Source: Alphaproteobacteria bacterium (lineage in GTDB: Bacteria > Pseudomonadota > Alphaproteobacteria > UBA9219 > RGZA01). From it: a stretch of 64,000 nucleotides of DNA. Below are positions 29,235 to 37,534 of the stretch, piece by piece. Each line of letters starts with the position of its first letter. Positions within the stretch are counted from its first letter, which is position 1. The position numbers and the translations under genes were made by a program. The notes under the pieces are model-generated. The model was not told where the DNA came from, did no database searches, and saw only the letters and a list, made by a program, of their open reading frames with translations. Location of the stretch: contig JAKFVN010000003.1 in NCBI GenBank assembly GCA_021732145.1, positions 62,001 to 126,000 on the forward strand, read 5' to 3'.

Positions 29235-30394
29235 CACAGCGCCTGCTCATAGTTGATGACGAGGTTGATATTTGCGAACTGATTGCAGATGTTGCTGATG
29301 GTCGCGGCTTTGAAGCCAAAACCATCAGCGATCCCGCCAAGGTTGAAGAAGCCCTGGTGGAATTCAAGCCCAACTGCATCATGCTTGATTTGATGATGCC
29401 GGGAACCGACGGCGTTGAATTACTGCGTAACCTTGGCGACCATATTAAAGGTTGCGCGATTGTATTAATGAGCGGCCATGATGTGCGCGTTCTGAATTCC
29501 GCAAAGCGCCTTGGCGCGGCGCATGGCATTAATGTGATTGGCGTTCTTGAAAAACCCATTGAAATCCCAACGCTGCGCGACACGCTTGATTTGCTGGCAA
29601 AAGCCGAGACCAAGACCACCGCCAAAACCGCCGATGTATCCGACAGCAAGATGAAGGATGAAGAAGTTGCGGTATTCTACCAACCCATCGTTGATATCAT
29701 CACGGGCCGCGTGCGCGGCATGGAAGCATTGGTGCGCTGGAACCACCCGCAGCACGGCATTTTATCGCCTGACCATTTTCTGGATAAGATGGATACCGCC
29801 GAAATGCAGGCAATGACCAACCAGGTCATGAAAATCGCCGTTGATAATCTCGTGGAGTTTCATGCCAAGGGCTTTCCGGTTGCCATCTCCATCAACATGA
29901 CCGCCAGCAATCTGATTGATCTGGGCGTGCCCGACCGCCTTGATGAATTATGCAAGGCAAAGAATATCCCGCCCGAAAAACTCACCATCGAAGTGACCGA
30001 AGGCGAAGCGATGCGCGATGTGCGCAAGATTATGGATGTGCTGACCCGCCTGCGCCTGCGCGGCTTTGGCGTGGCAATTGACGATTTCGGAACCGGCTAT
30101 TCATCCTTGCGCGAATTGCAACGCATGCCGTTCAGCTCGATGAAGATGGATAAATCCTTCGTGATGGATATGGCCGAAAACCGCGACAGCCAGATGATTG
30201 CCAACACCATTATCGACCTTGGCCATAATTTGAATCTGAAAGTCGTGGCGGAAGGCATCGAAACCGCAGCGGTGTGGAACATGCTCAAAGACCGCGGCTG
30301 CGATTTGGCGCAGGGTTATCTCATCGCCAAACCCATGTCATTCGACAATTTCCTGAAATGGATTACCGAAAACGGCGGCGTTTTTAAAATATAA
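29231..30394 (+). CDS. Response regulator with EAL (cyclic-di-GMP phosphodiesterase) output domain
   Basis: 387 residues. Receiver domain at 1-125 with phospho-acceptor D53 (IMLDLMMPGTDG). EAL domain at about 145-385 with the signature EALVRW and the usual metal and catalytic motifs: SINMTASN, TIEVTEGEAM, IDDFGTGYSSL, VVAEGIET and AQGYLIAKPM. All expected catalytic residues appear present, so it probably hydrolyses c-di-GMP. Its start overlaps the hybrid kinase stop (ATGA), indicating a cognate two-component pair that controls c-di-GMP levels. Confidence 0.94.
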   Translation: MTQRLLIVDDEVDICELIADVADGRGFEAKTISDPAKVEEALVEFKPNCIMLDLMMPGTDGVELLRNLGDHIKGCAIVLMSGHDVRVLNSAKRLGAAHGINVIGVLEKPIEIPTLRDTLDLLAKAETKTTAKTADVSDSKMKDEEVAVFYQPIVDIITGRVRGMEALVRWNHPQHGILSPDHFLDKMDTAEMQAMTNQVMKIAVDNLVEFHAKGFPVAISINMTASNLIDLGVPDRLDELCKAKNIPPEKLTIEVTEGEAMRDVRKIMDVLTRLRLRGFGVAIDDFGTGYSSLRELQRMPFSSMKMDKSFVMDMAENRDSQMIANTIIDLGHNLNLKVVAEGIETAAVWNMLKDRGCDLAQGYLIAKPMSFDNFLKWITENGGVFKI

Positions 30395-30457
30395 GTAGCG
30401 TTTTTAAGGTTTAAGGGGTAATTGCTAAAGACCATCTTTTTTTATCGGTCTTATCGC

Positions 30458-31822
30458 ATGTCATCATCCGCCCATTCTTCCAAAGTTCCTTCGCATCTTT
30501 TCGAACATCTCGAAACGCTGATTAAGAAAGCCAAGAGCGTTGGCGCGGATGCAGCGGACGGCGTCTATGTCGAAAGCATGGGTGTATCGGCCGCCATTCG
30601 CAATGGGGAGCTTTCAACGCTGGAGCGCAGCGAAAGCGCATCCTTGGGTCTTCGCGTACTCATCGGCAAAAAGCAAGCCTGCGTTGCAACGCATGACATC
30701 CACAAGGAACGCCTGAACGAAATGGTGGAACGCGCGGTCAGTATGGCAAAGCTTGCGCCCGAAGATCCTTATGCTGGCCTCGCTGCGCAAGATCAGCTTG
30801 CCAAGCAAATTCCTGATTTGGATTTATTTGATGGCGTTGAAGTTGATGCCGATACCTTGATTGCATCCGCCAAAACAATGGAAGAGGTGGTGCGTGCTGT
30901 TCCCAAGGTTACCAATGTCGAAGAAAGCAATGCCAGCTGGGGGTTGTCAGGCTTTGCATTCGTCACCAGCCACGGTTTTTCCAGCGGATATCGCGGCACA
31001 TCGCATGGGCTTTCCATCGAAGTAGTCGCTGGCACAGACACCCACATGGTGCGCGATTATGATTATTCCAGCGCGCTGCACGCCAGCGATATGCGCACAC
31101 CGCAAGATGTCGCATTGGCAGCAGCCGCGCGCACCGTAAGCCGCCTTGATGCGCGCAAAATGCCTACCAAAAAAATTCCCGTGGTATTTGCGCCGCGCGT
31201 GGCATCTTCCCTTCTGCGAAATCTTTTAAGCGCCATGAACGGCGCTGCGATTGCGCGCAAGGCATCCTTCCTGATTGATGACATGGGTAAATCCATTTTC
31301 CCTGCCAATATCCATTTGATTGATGACCCGTTGATGAAGCGCGGTTTACGTTCCCGTCCCTTTGATGGTGAAGGCTTACCAACGCAGCGCATGGCCTTTG
31401 TTGAAAACGGCGTTTTAAAATCATGGATGATGAATTGCAGCGCGGCGCGCCAATTAAATCTGAAAAGCACTGGCCATGGCAGCCGCGGCGTTGGCGGCGT
31501 TCCCGGCATCAGCGCCAGCAATTTCTATATGGATGCTGGCGCGGTCACAGCCGAAGCGCTCATCGCTGATATTAAAGAAGGATTTTATGTCACCGAAACT
31601 ATGGGGCATGGCGGCGACACGCTGACGGGCGATTACAGCCAGGGCGCGGCAGGGTTCTGGATTGAAAATGGAACGCTTTCTTTCCCCGTGCATGAAATGA
31701 CGATTGCCGGAAATTTAAAGCCAATGTTCCAGAATTTAACCGCCGCGAATGATTTAACCCATCGCTACGGCGTTGATGCGCCCACCTTGCGCATCGAAGG
31801 CATGACGGTTGCCGGGGAATAA
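30458..31822 (+). CDS. pmbA: TldE/PmbA metalloprotease-family protein
   Basis: 454 residues from the ATG at 30458; a TTG-started frame adds 12 unlikely residues. The family pattern is present: LRVLIGKKQACVATHD near the N-terminus, KIPVVFAPRVASSLLRNLLS in the centre and TLTGDYSQGAAGFWIENG near the end. TldE pairs with TldD, which carries the zinc site, and TldE itself lacks the HExxxH motif; none is seen here. tldD is not in the window. Confidence 0.93.
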   Translation: MSSSAHSSKVPSHLFEHLETLIKKAKSVGADAADGVYVESMGVSAAIRNGELSTLERSESASLGLRVLIGKKQACVATHDIHKERLNEMVERAVSMAKLAPEDPYAGLAAQDQLAKQIPDLDLFDGVEVDADTLIASAKTMEEVVRAVPKVTNVEESNASWGLSGFAFVTSHGFSSGYRGTSHGLSIEVVAGTDTHMVRDYDYSSALHASDMRTPQDVALAAAARTVSRLDARKMPTKKIPVVFAPRVASSLLRNLLSAMNGAAIARKASFLIDDMGKSIFPANIHLIDDPLMKRGLRSRPFDGEGLPTQRMAFVENGVLKSWMMNCSAARQLNLKSTGHGSRGVGGVPGISASNFYMDAGAVTAEALIADIKEGFYVTETMGHGGDTLTGDYSQGAAGFWIENGTLSFPVHEMTIAGNLKPMFQNLTAANDLTHRYGVDAPTLRIEGMTVAGE

Positions 31823-31907
31823 ATCCTCGAATAATCATTAAATAACAAGGCAATAAGCCCTGCCACAAAGGTTGCAGCATAGACTTTGCCACACTAAACT
31901 GGCCACT

Positions 31908-32666
31908 ATGCTGTCTTACCGCACCATCTGGCTATCCGATATTCATCTTGGCACCCGTGGCTGCCAGGCCGATTTGCTGCTCGATTTCCTTGCCCATACC
32001 ACCAGCAAAACGCTGTATTTAGTGGGCGATATTGTCGATGGCTGGGAACTCAAAAAAAAATGGTTCTGGCCCGCATCACATAATTCTGTCCTGCATCACT
32101 TCCTGAAATTGTCGCGTGAAGGCACTAACGTTACCTACATCCCCGGCAATCATGATGAAATGTCGCGCGATTATCTGGGAAAAAGTTTTGGCGGCATCAC
32201 GGTCGTCAACCAGCTGGTTCATGAAACCGCCGATGGCAAGCGCATGCTGGTGATGCATGGCGACCAGTTTGATGCGGTGATGAGCTGCGCCAAATGGCTC
32301 GCCAAACTCGGCAGCGTGGCCTATGGCATCGCGATTGCCATGAACTGGATATTCAATACGGTACGAAGGGCGCTGGGCCTTACCTATTGGTCGCTTTCCG
32401 CTTACCTGAAACAAAAGGTGAAGGGCGCTGTCAAAGACATCAATGATTACGAGCATTTTCTGGCCGAAGAAGCGCGCCAGAATAAATGCGCAGGCATCAT
32501 TTGTGGGCATATTCACCGGGCGGAAATCCGCACTGTTGAAGACGTGCTGTACTGCAATGATGGCGATTGGGTGGAATCCTGCACCGCATTGGTCGAACAC
32601 CATGACGGCCGCCTTGAAATTATTCACTGGCCCACGCAGCGCTCACAACTTTTGGCGGCTGCATGA
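31908..32666 (+). CDS. LpxH-like UDP-2,3-diacylglucosamine diphosphatase (calcineurin-type phosphoesterase)
   Basis: 252 residues from the ATG at 31908 (MLSYRTIWLSDIHLGTRG). Metallophosphoesterase motifs are intact: SDIHLG, VGDIVDGWE, IPGNHDE, VMHGDQFD and CGHIHRAEIR. The length and the GNHD plus DGDWVESC pattern fit the LpxH-related group found next to glycosyltransferases in many alphaproteobacteria. The role in lipid A is likely from the operon (followed by a Kdo transferase and lpxK) but is not proved, as alphaproteobacteria often use LpxI. The next gene overlaps by 4 nt. Confidence 0.85.
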   Translation: MLSYRTIWLSDIHLGTRGCQADLLLDFLAHTTSKTLYLVGDIVDGWELKKKWFWPASHNSVLHHFLKLSREGTNVTYIPGNHDEMSRDYLGKSFGGITVVNQLVHETADGKRMLVMHGDQFDAVMSCAKWLAKLGSVAYGIAIAMNWIFNTVRRALGLTYWSLSAYLKQKVKGAVKDINDYEHFLAEEARQNKCAGIICGHIHRAEIRTVEDVLYCNDGDWVESCTALVEHHDGRLEIIHWPTQRSQLLAAA

Positions 32667-35074
32667 AACTCCTCATCGTTTCTGATGCTTGGCATCCGCA
32701 GGTCAATGGTGTTGTGCGCACGCTGGAAGAAACCATGCGCCAGCTTGAAAAAATGGGCCACACGGTAAAGGTCATCGGGCCGGAACCCGGCCTGCTCACC
32801 TTCCCCGCGCCCAGCTATCCGGAAATCAAACTGGAATTTTTTGCGGATAACCGCCTGCGCAAGGCGATTGACCAATTCCAGCCCGACTACATTCATATCT
32901 CTACCGAAGGCCCGCTGGGCATGGCCATGCGCCATATCTGCATCCAGCAAAAACGCCCTTATTCCACGGCGTATCACACCTGTTTTCCGGAATATCTGGA
33001 AAAGCGCGTACCGGGCATTTTCAAGAAAGCCGTGAAGCTGATTACCTATCAATTCATCAAGCGCGTGCATGTGCCATCCTGCGCGGTGATGGTGTCAACG
33101 CCATCCATCGAAAACACGCTGCGCCAGCACCGCATCAGCAATATCCACCGCTGGTCACGCGGGGTGGATACCAACATCTTCAAGCCTTACGGAAAAGATT
33201 TCGCGCCGTTCAAGGATTTGCCGCGACCGATTTATATTTACGTTGGCCGCGTGGCGGTTGAAAAAAACCTTGATGCGTTCCTATCGCTCGATTTGCCCGG
33301 CAGCAAAGTGGTGATTGGCGATGGCCCCGGCGAAGCGGATTTCAGGCACCGTTACCCGAACGTGCATTTCCTGGGTAAACGGAGCGGTGAAGATTTGGCG
33401 CGGCATTATGCGGGCGCGGATGTATTCGTCTTCCCATCCAAAACGGATACTTTTGGCTTGGTGCTGCTGGAAGCCGCTGCATGCGGCTTGGCCATTGCGG
33501 CCTACCCTGTCCAAGGGCCGGTTGATGTCTTTGCCGACAGTACAAAAACCGCTGGGTTTGTTGTGTTGCATGATGATTTGCGTGAAGCGGCATTAAAGGC
33601 AGCGGTACTGAAACCAGCGCCGGAACTCTGCCATTCCTTTGTCGCCGAAAACTATTCATGGGCAAGCTGCACCAAGCAATTCCTCGATAATCTGCAAGCC
33701 CCCACGCAATACACGCTGCGCCGCATCCGCCGCTTTGAGCGCGCGATGGATTTCTTGCATGCCATGCATATCCGCATCAAGACACTGCCAAAGTTTTATC
33801 CAACCATTTACCGCGCGCTCACGTTCTTAATTGCGCCGCTACTTCCCATCTATCTTCACATCCGCGCAGCAAAGGGTAAGGAAGAACCCAGCCGTTTGCA
33901 TGAACGCTTTGGTTATCCATCGGGCGTGCGCCCTGCGGGTAAGCTCATCTGGTGTCATGGTGCCAGCGTGGGTGAAGCCTTGTCACTCCTGCCGCTTTTA
34001 AGCCGTTTGAATGCATTGCCGCAAAAGCCACACTTGCTGCTGACCACTGGCACAAAAAGCTCGGCGGAATTGCTGGCAACGCGCCTGCCGCCCAATGTCA
34101 TTCATCAATACATCCCCGTCGATACGATGGAGGCGATGCGCCGCTTTGTGCGCCATTGGCAGCCAAATCTCGCACTTTTGGTGGAATCGGAGCTTTGGCC
34201 AAACATGATTGGCACGCTGCGCGGCAAGAAAATTCCGGCCGCGCTTTTAAATGCGCGCATCAGCGAAAAATCCGCGCGCAACTGGGGCAGCTATGCCGAA
34301 CTTTGGATAAAAGCATTATTGCGCGTCTTTGCGGTTGTGCTGGCACAAAGCGAGAATGATGCCGTTCGTTTCCGCGAACTTGGCGCAACATCCGCACGCA
34401 GTGTTGGGAATTTAAAGGGTGCGGCGCAGCCATTGCCGGTCAATGAAACGGACTTTACTGCGCTAAAAAAAGTGATTGGCAACCGCCCGCTCTGGGTCAT
34501 GGCATCCACGCATGAGGGCGAAGAAGAAATCGCCTGCCGCGTTCACCAGAAACTGGCTGAACAATTTCCTGACTTGCTTACCATCATTGTGCCGCGCCAC
34601 CCGGCCCGCGCGGATGTGATTATGGAACGTGTGATAAAACCGCTTAAACTAAACGGGTTGCGCCGTTCCACCCATCAATTACCACTGGCGGATACGGGTA
34701 TTTATATCGCCGACAGCTTTGGTGAATTAGGCCTGTTTTACAAGGCTTCCCCGCATATCTGCATTGGCGGCACCTTTGGCAAAACGGGCGGACATAACCC
34801 CTTGGAAGCCGCGCATTTTGGCTGCGCGATTGTGTTTGGGCCCGATATGCGCAACTTTGCTGAAATGGCGAGCACCATTCTGGCATCTGGTGCAGCGCGT
34901 CAGGTGCAAAGCGAACAGGAATTGATTAATACGCTTACCTTCCTTTTACAAAACCCGTCCGAGCAAATGCAGCTTAGCATCAAAGCCAAAGCCTATGCCG
35001 ATAACGAGCAACATGTGCTTGACCGCGTGATGATGGAATTGCAACCTTTATTAAGCACAACTCTGAGCAGCTAA
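32663..35074 (+). CDS. waaA: Fusion: GT4 glycosyltransferase + 3-deoxy-D-manno-octulosonic acid (Kdo) transferase
   Basis: 803 residues in one unbroken frame. Residues 1 to about 370 are a GT4 enzyme (SDAWHPQVNGVVRTLEETMR; IYVGRVAVEKNLDAFL; acceptor-side FPSKTDTFGLVLLEAAACG). From about residue 378 a complete KdtA begins with its membrane anchor (FYPTIYRALTFLIAPLLPIY), then LHERFG, WCHGASVGEALSLLPLL, VESELWPNMI and GTFGKTGGHNPLEAAHFGC. KdtA adds Kdo to lipid IVA. Each half has the length of a free-standing enzyme. It overlaps the LpxH-like gene by 4 nt and precedes lpxK by 2 nt. Confidence 0.9.
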   Translation: MKLLIVSDAWHPQVNGVVRTLEETMRQLEKMGHTVKVIGPEPGLLTFPAPSYPEIKLEFFADNRLRKAIDQFQPDYIHISTEGPLGMAMRHICIQQKRPYSTAYHTCFPEYLEKRVPGIFKKAVKLITYQFIKRVHVPSCAVMVSTPSIENTLRQHRISNIHRWSRGVDTNIFKPYGKDFAPFKDLPRPIYIYVGRVAVEKNLDAFLSLDLPGSKVVIGDGPGEADFRHRYPNVHFLGKRSGEDLARHYAGADVFVFPSKTDTFGLVLLEAAACGLAIAAYPVQGPVDVFADSTKTAGFVVLHDDLREAALKAAVLKPAPELCHSFVAENYSWASCTKQFLDNLQAPTQYTLRRIRRFERAMDFLHAMHIRIKTLPKFYPTIYRALTFLIAPLLPIYLHIRAAKGKEEPSRLHERFGYPSGVRPAGKLIWCHGASVGEALSLLPLLSRLNALPQKPHLLLTTGTKSSAELLATRLPPNVIHQYIPVDTMEAMRRFVRHWQPNLALLVESELWPNMIGTLRGKKIPAALLNARISEKSARNWGSYAELWIKALLRVFAVVLAQSENDAVRFRELGATSARSVGNLKGAAQPLPVNETDFTALKKVIGNRPLWVMASTHEGEEEIACRVHQKLAEQFPDLLTIIVPRHPARADVIMERVIKPLKLNGLRRSTHQLPLADTGIYIADSFGELGLFYKASPHICIGGTFGKTGGHNPLEAAHFGCAIVFGPDMRNFAEMASTILASGAARQVQSEQELINTLTFLLQNPSEQMQLSIKAKAYADNEQHVLDRVMMELQPLLSTTLSS

Positions 35075-35076
35075 AC

Positions 35077-36051
35077 ATGAAACTGACCGCGCCGCGTTTC
35101 TGGTTTGAAAAAAAAGGAATGATCGCAACGCTGCTGCATCCCTTTGCAGTGCTCTATGCCGCATTCGGCAATTATCTTCGCAGCCGCATTGTGCCGCAAA
35201 AAATGTCCGTGCCTGTCATTTGCGTTGGCAATGTGGTGCTGGGCGGTTCGGGTAAAACGCCCATCGTGCAAATGCTGGTAAAACACCTCAAAAACCGCGG
35301 GTTTTCGCCGCATATCATCAGCCGCGGCTATGGCGGTTATTTAAAAGGCCCCGTGCGCGTTGACACAAGCATCCACACCATTGGTGAAACAGGCGATGAA
35401 CCCTTGATGCTGTCAGCCATTGCGTCCGTCTGGGTTTCCAAGAATAAGGTCGCTGGCGCCAAGGCCGCGATTGCTGCTGGTGCAACCGTGTTGTTGCTGG
35501 ATGATGGCTTGCAAAACCCGACTCTCTATAAGGATGTTTCATTCCTGGTGATTGATGCCGCGCGCGCGCTGGGTAATGGCTGCGTTATTCCGGCGGGGCC
35601 GTTGCGCGAAACACTTCCGGAATCCCTTGCCAAGACCAATGCGGTGATTTGGGTTGGAAACGGACATGATGAAACGCTTAAAACGATTACCGCGCAAAAA
35701 CCGGTGATTAAGGCACATGCCGCAACCGTGTGCGATATTGATTTAACGGGCAAAAAAGTATTTGCGTTTTGCGGCATCGGCAATGCGCAGAAATTTCATG
35801 ACGGCGTAAGGGCGCTGGGTGCCAATATCATCAAAACCGCTGATTTTCCTGACCATTATGTATGGAGCACCTATGAAATCCGCAAGCTGCTGGATGAAGC
35901 CAAAACGCTGAATGCGCTGGCCGTCACCACCGCCAAGGATGCGGTGCGCATTCCGCAAAGCCTTCGCGAAGCCATCACCATTTGCGATGTCGAGATGTCA
36001 TTGCATGACGACATGCTGCTTGACAAGCAGCTTATCAAGCTTAAGCTCTGA
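35077..36051 (+). CDS. lpxK: Tetraacyldisaccharide 4'-kinase
   Basis: 324 residues. The P-loop VGNVVLGGSGKTPIVQML and the following ISRGYGGYLKGPV are the LpxK signature; DDGLQNPTLYKDVSFLVID and VIPAGPLRE follow in the usual order. It phosphorylates the 4' position of the lipid A disaccharide at the inner membrane. It is 2 nt after the Kdo transferase fusion, giving an lpxH-like / waaA / lpxK operon. Its stop is directly next to the xseA stop on the other strand. Confidence 0.95.
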   Translation: MKLTAPRFWFEKKGMIATLLHPFAVLYAAFGNYLRSRIVPQKMSVPVICVGNVVLGGSGKTPIVQMLVKHLKNRGFSPHIISRGYGGYLKGPVRVDTSIHTIGETGDEPLMLSAIASVWVSKNKVAGAKAAIAAGATVLLLDDGLQNPTLYKDVSFLVIDAARALGNGCVIPAGPLRETLPESLAKTNAVIWVGNGHDETLKTITAQKPVIKAHAATVCDIDLTGKKVFAFCGIGNAQKFHDGVRALGANIIKTADFPDHYVWSTYEIRKLLDEAKTLNALAVTTAKDAVRIPQSLREAITICDVEMSLHDDMLLDKQLIKLKL

Positions 36052-37446
36052 TTATTTTGACGAAACCTTCTTATCGCCATCGGCGAAGGTCAGCGTTAAA
36101 TCGCTTCCCGCCTTCACATCCGCGGCGCGCATAATCGTTGTGCCGTCCGTACCGCGCACCAAGGCAAAGCCGCGCTTTAAAACGGAATGATATGAAAAGC
36201 TTTCCAGCAATTGGCCAAGCGCACGCAAGCCTTCCGATTTTCTATCCATGCGCTGGCGCTGCGCGGTTTGCAAACGGCTAAGCAAGCTTTCCAAACGCTG
36301 CTTGCCATGCTGCACATTTTGCTTTAAGGGCAGAATATTGAGGCCCGCCGCCAAACGCTGCAAGCGTTGTTGCTGGCGGCTTAAGGTGTTATTTACCGCG
36401 GTAAATAAACGCTCCGCCCTGTCATCCAGACGCTGCGCCAATGTTTCCATGAGCACGCGCGGATGAGTCAGCTTGCCAGCAAAGCGTTCCAGATGCAGTT
36501 TTTGCTTCTCAACGAACCTTCGCGCCGCGCCATCCAATCGTGCACCTGTTTCACGCATAGCCGCCAATAAATCCAGCCGCACGGGCACGGCCATTTCGGC
36601 CGCTGCCGTTGGTGTTGGTGCACGGCGGTCGGATGCAAAATCAATCATCGTCGTGTCGGTTTCATGCCCCACCGCGGAGATTAAGGGAATGCGGCTATTG
36701 GCAGCGGCACGCACCACAATTTCTTCATAGAATGGTAGCATGTCTTCCAATGAACCGCCGCCACGCGCCACAATGAGCACATCAGGAACGGGTATGTTTT
36801 CCGCCCGAGCGGTTGCGCCACTTGGCGCAGAGCGACTGGTGTCTAAAAGTGAATTAAACCCGGCAATCGCATTGGCAATCTGCGTTGCTGCGCCATCGCC
36901 CTGCACGTTGACGGGCCACACCAATACATGCACCGGAAAGCGTTCAGCCAAACGGTGCAGAATATCCTTAATCACTGCACCTGTGGGCGATGTAATCACG
37001 CCAATCACCTTCGGCATTCTGGGCAATGGTTTTTTGCGTGCCTCGTCAAACAGGCCTTCGGCCGCCAGTTTCTTTTTGCGGTCTTCCAGCATTTTCATCA
37101 GCGCGCCAACGCCCGCCAATGCCATTTGCTCCGCAACAATCTGGTATTTCGACTGGCCGGGATAGGTGGTAAGGCGGCCTTCGACGACGACTTCCATGCC
37201 CTCCACAGGTTTGACCTTCAACCGCCCCACCTGTCCCTTCCAGCACACGCCGGCAAGGTTTGCGTTTTCATCTTTGAGCGTGAAATACAAATGGCCGGAG
37301 GTGTGCAGCTTTGGCTGCGAAATTTCGCCACGCACGCGCACATGGCCGAATTCCTCCTCTACGCTGCGCTTTAGCTGCGCAGAGAGTTCCGCAACGGTGT
37401 ATTCTGGCAAATTGCTTCCGGCGATGGGTTGGTCGAGCAATGACAT
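36052..37446 (-). CDS. xseA: Exodeoxyribonuclease VII large subunit, carrying an in-frame palindromic element
   Basis: 464 residues. The N-terminal OB fold (HVRVRGEISQPKLHTSGHLY, then FTLKD) leads to the catalytic core with GVITSPTGAVIKDILHRL, VLIVARGGGSLEDMLPFYEE, ISAVGHETDTTMIDFASDRR and APTPTAAAEMAVP, then a long coiled-coil C-terminus. It degrades single-stranded DNA with XseB, whose gene is not here. Between IAGFNSL and PVPDVLIV there are about 11 extra residues (SRSAPSGATARAE and neighbours), encoded by a palindromic repeat at 36804-36836 lying in reverse orientation to the copies in purD and pheT. Confidence 0.95.
   Translation of the reverse strand: MSLLDQPIAGSNLPEYTVAELSAQLKRSVEEEFGHVRVRGEISQPKLHTSGHLYFTLKDENANLAGVCWKGQVGRLKVKPVEGMEVVVEGRLTTYPGQSKYQIVAEQMALAGVGALMKMLEDRKKKLAAEGLFDEARKKPLPRMPKVIGVITSPTGAVIKDILHRLAERFPVHVLVWPVNVQGDGAATQIANAIAGFNSLLDTSRSAPSGATARAENIPVPDVLIVARGGGSLEDMLPFYEEIVVRAAANSRIPLISAVGHETDTTMIDFASDRRAPTPTAAAEMAVPVRLDLLAAMRETGARLDGAARRFVEKQKLHLERFAGKLTHPRVLMETLAQRLDDRAERLFTAVNNTLSRQQQRLQRLAAGLNILPLKQNVQHGKQRLESLLSRLQTAQRQRMDRKSEGLRALGQLLESFSYHSVLKRGFALVRGTDGTTIMRAADVKAGSDLTLTFADGDKKVSSK
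36804..36836. repeat. Palindromic element, family B copy 1 (inside xseA)
   Basis: GAGCGGT leads into TGCGCC-ACTT-GGCGCA, followed by AGAGCGAC. Flanks and stem layout match the copies in pheS, pheT and purD, but relative to its host gene this copy is inverted. Confidence 0.75.
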
Positions 37447-37534
37447 GAACTGCGATGATGGTATTGAGTAATCCTATATATATAGCTAAAAGAAGTGAAC
37501 GATTTTTACCAGCCCAACCTTTCAGGCACTTCTT

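Noticed and set aside
30248-30265. GAAACCGCAGCGG in the EAL gene, resembling part of a family B element
   Set aside because: It encodes the conserved EGIETAAVW of the EAL domain and lacks the paired left arm.
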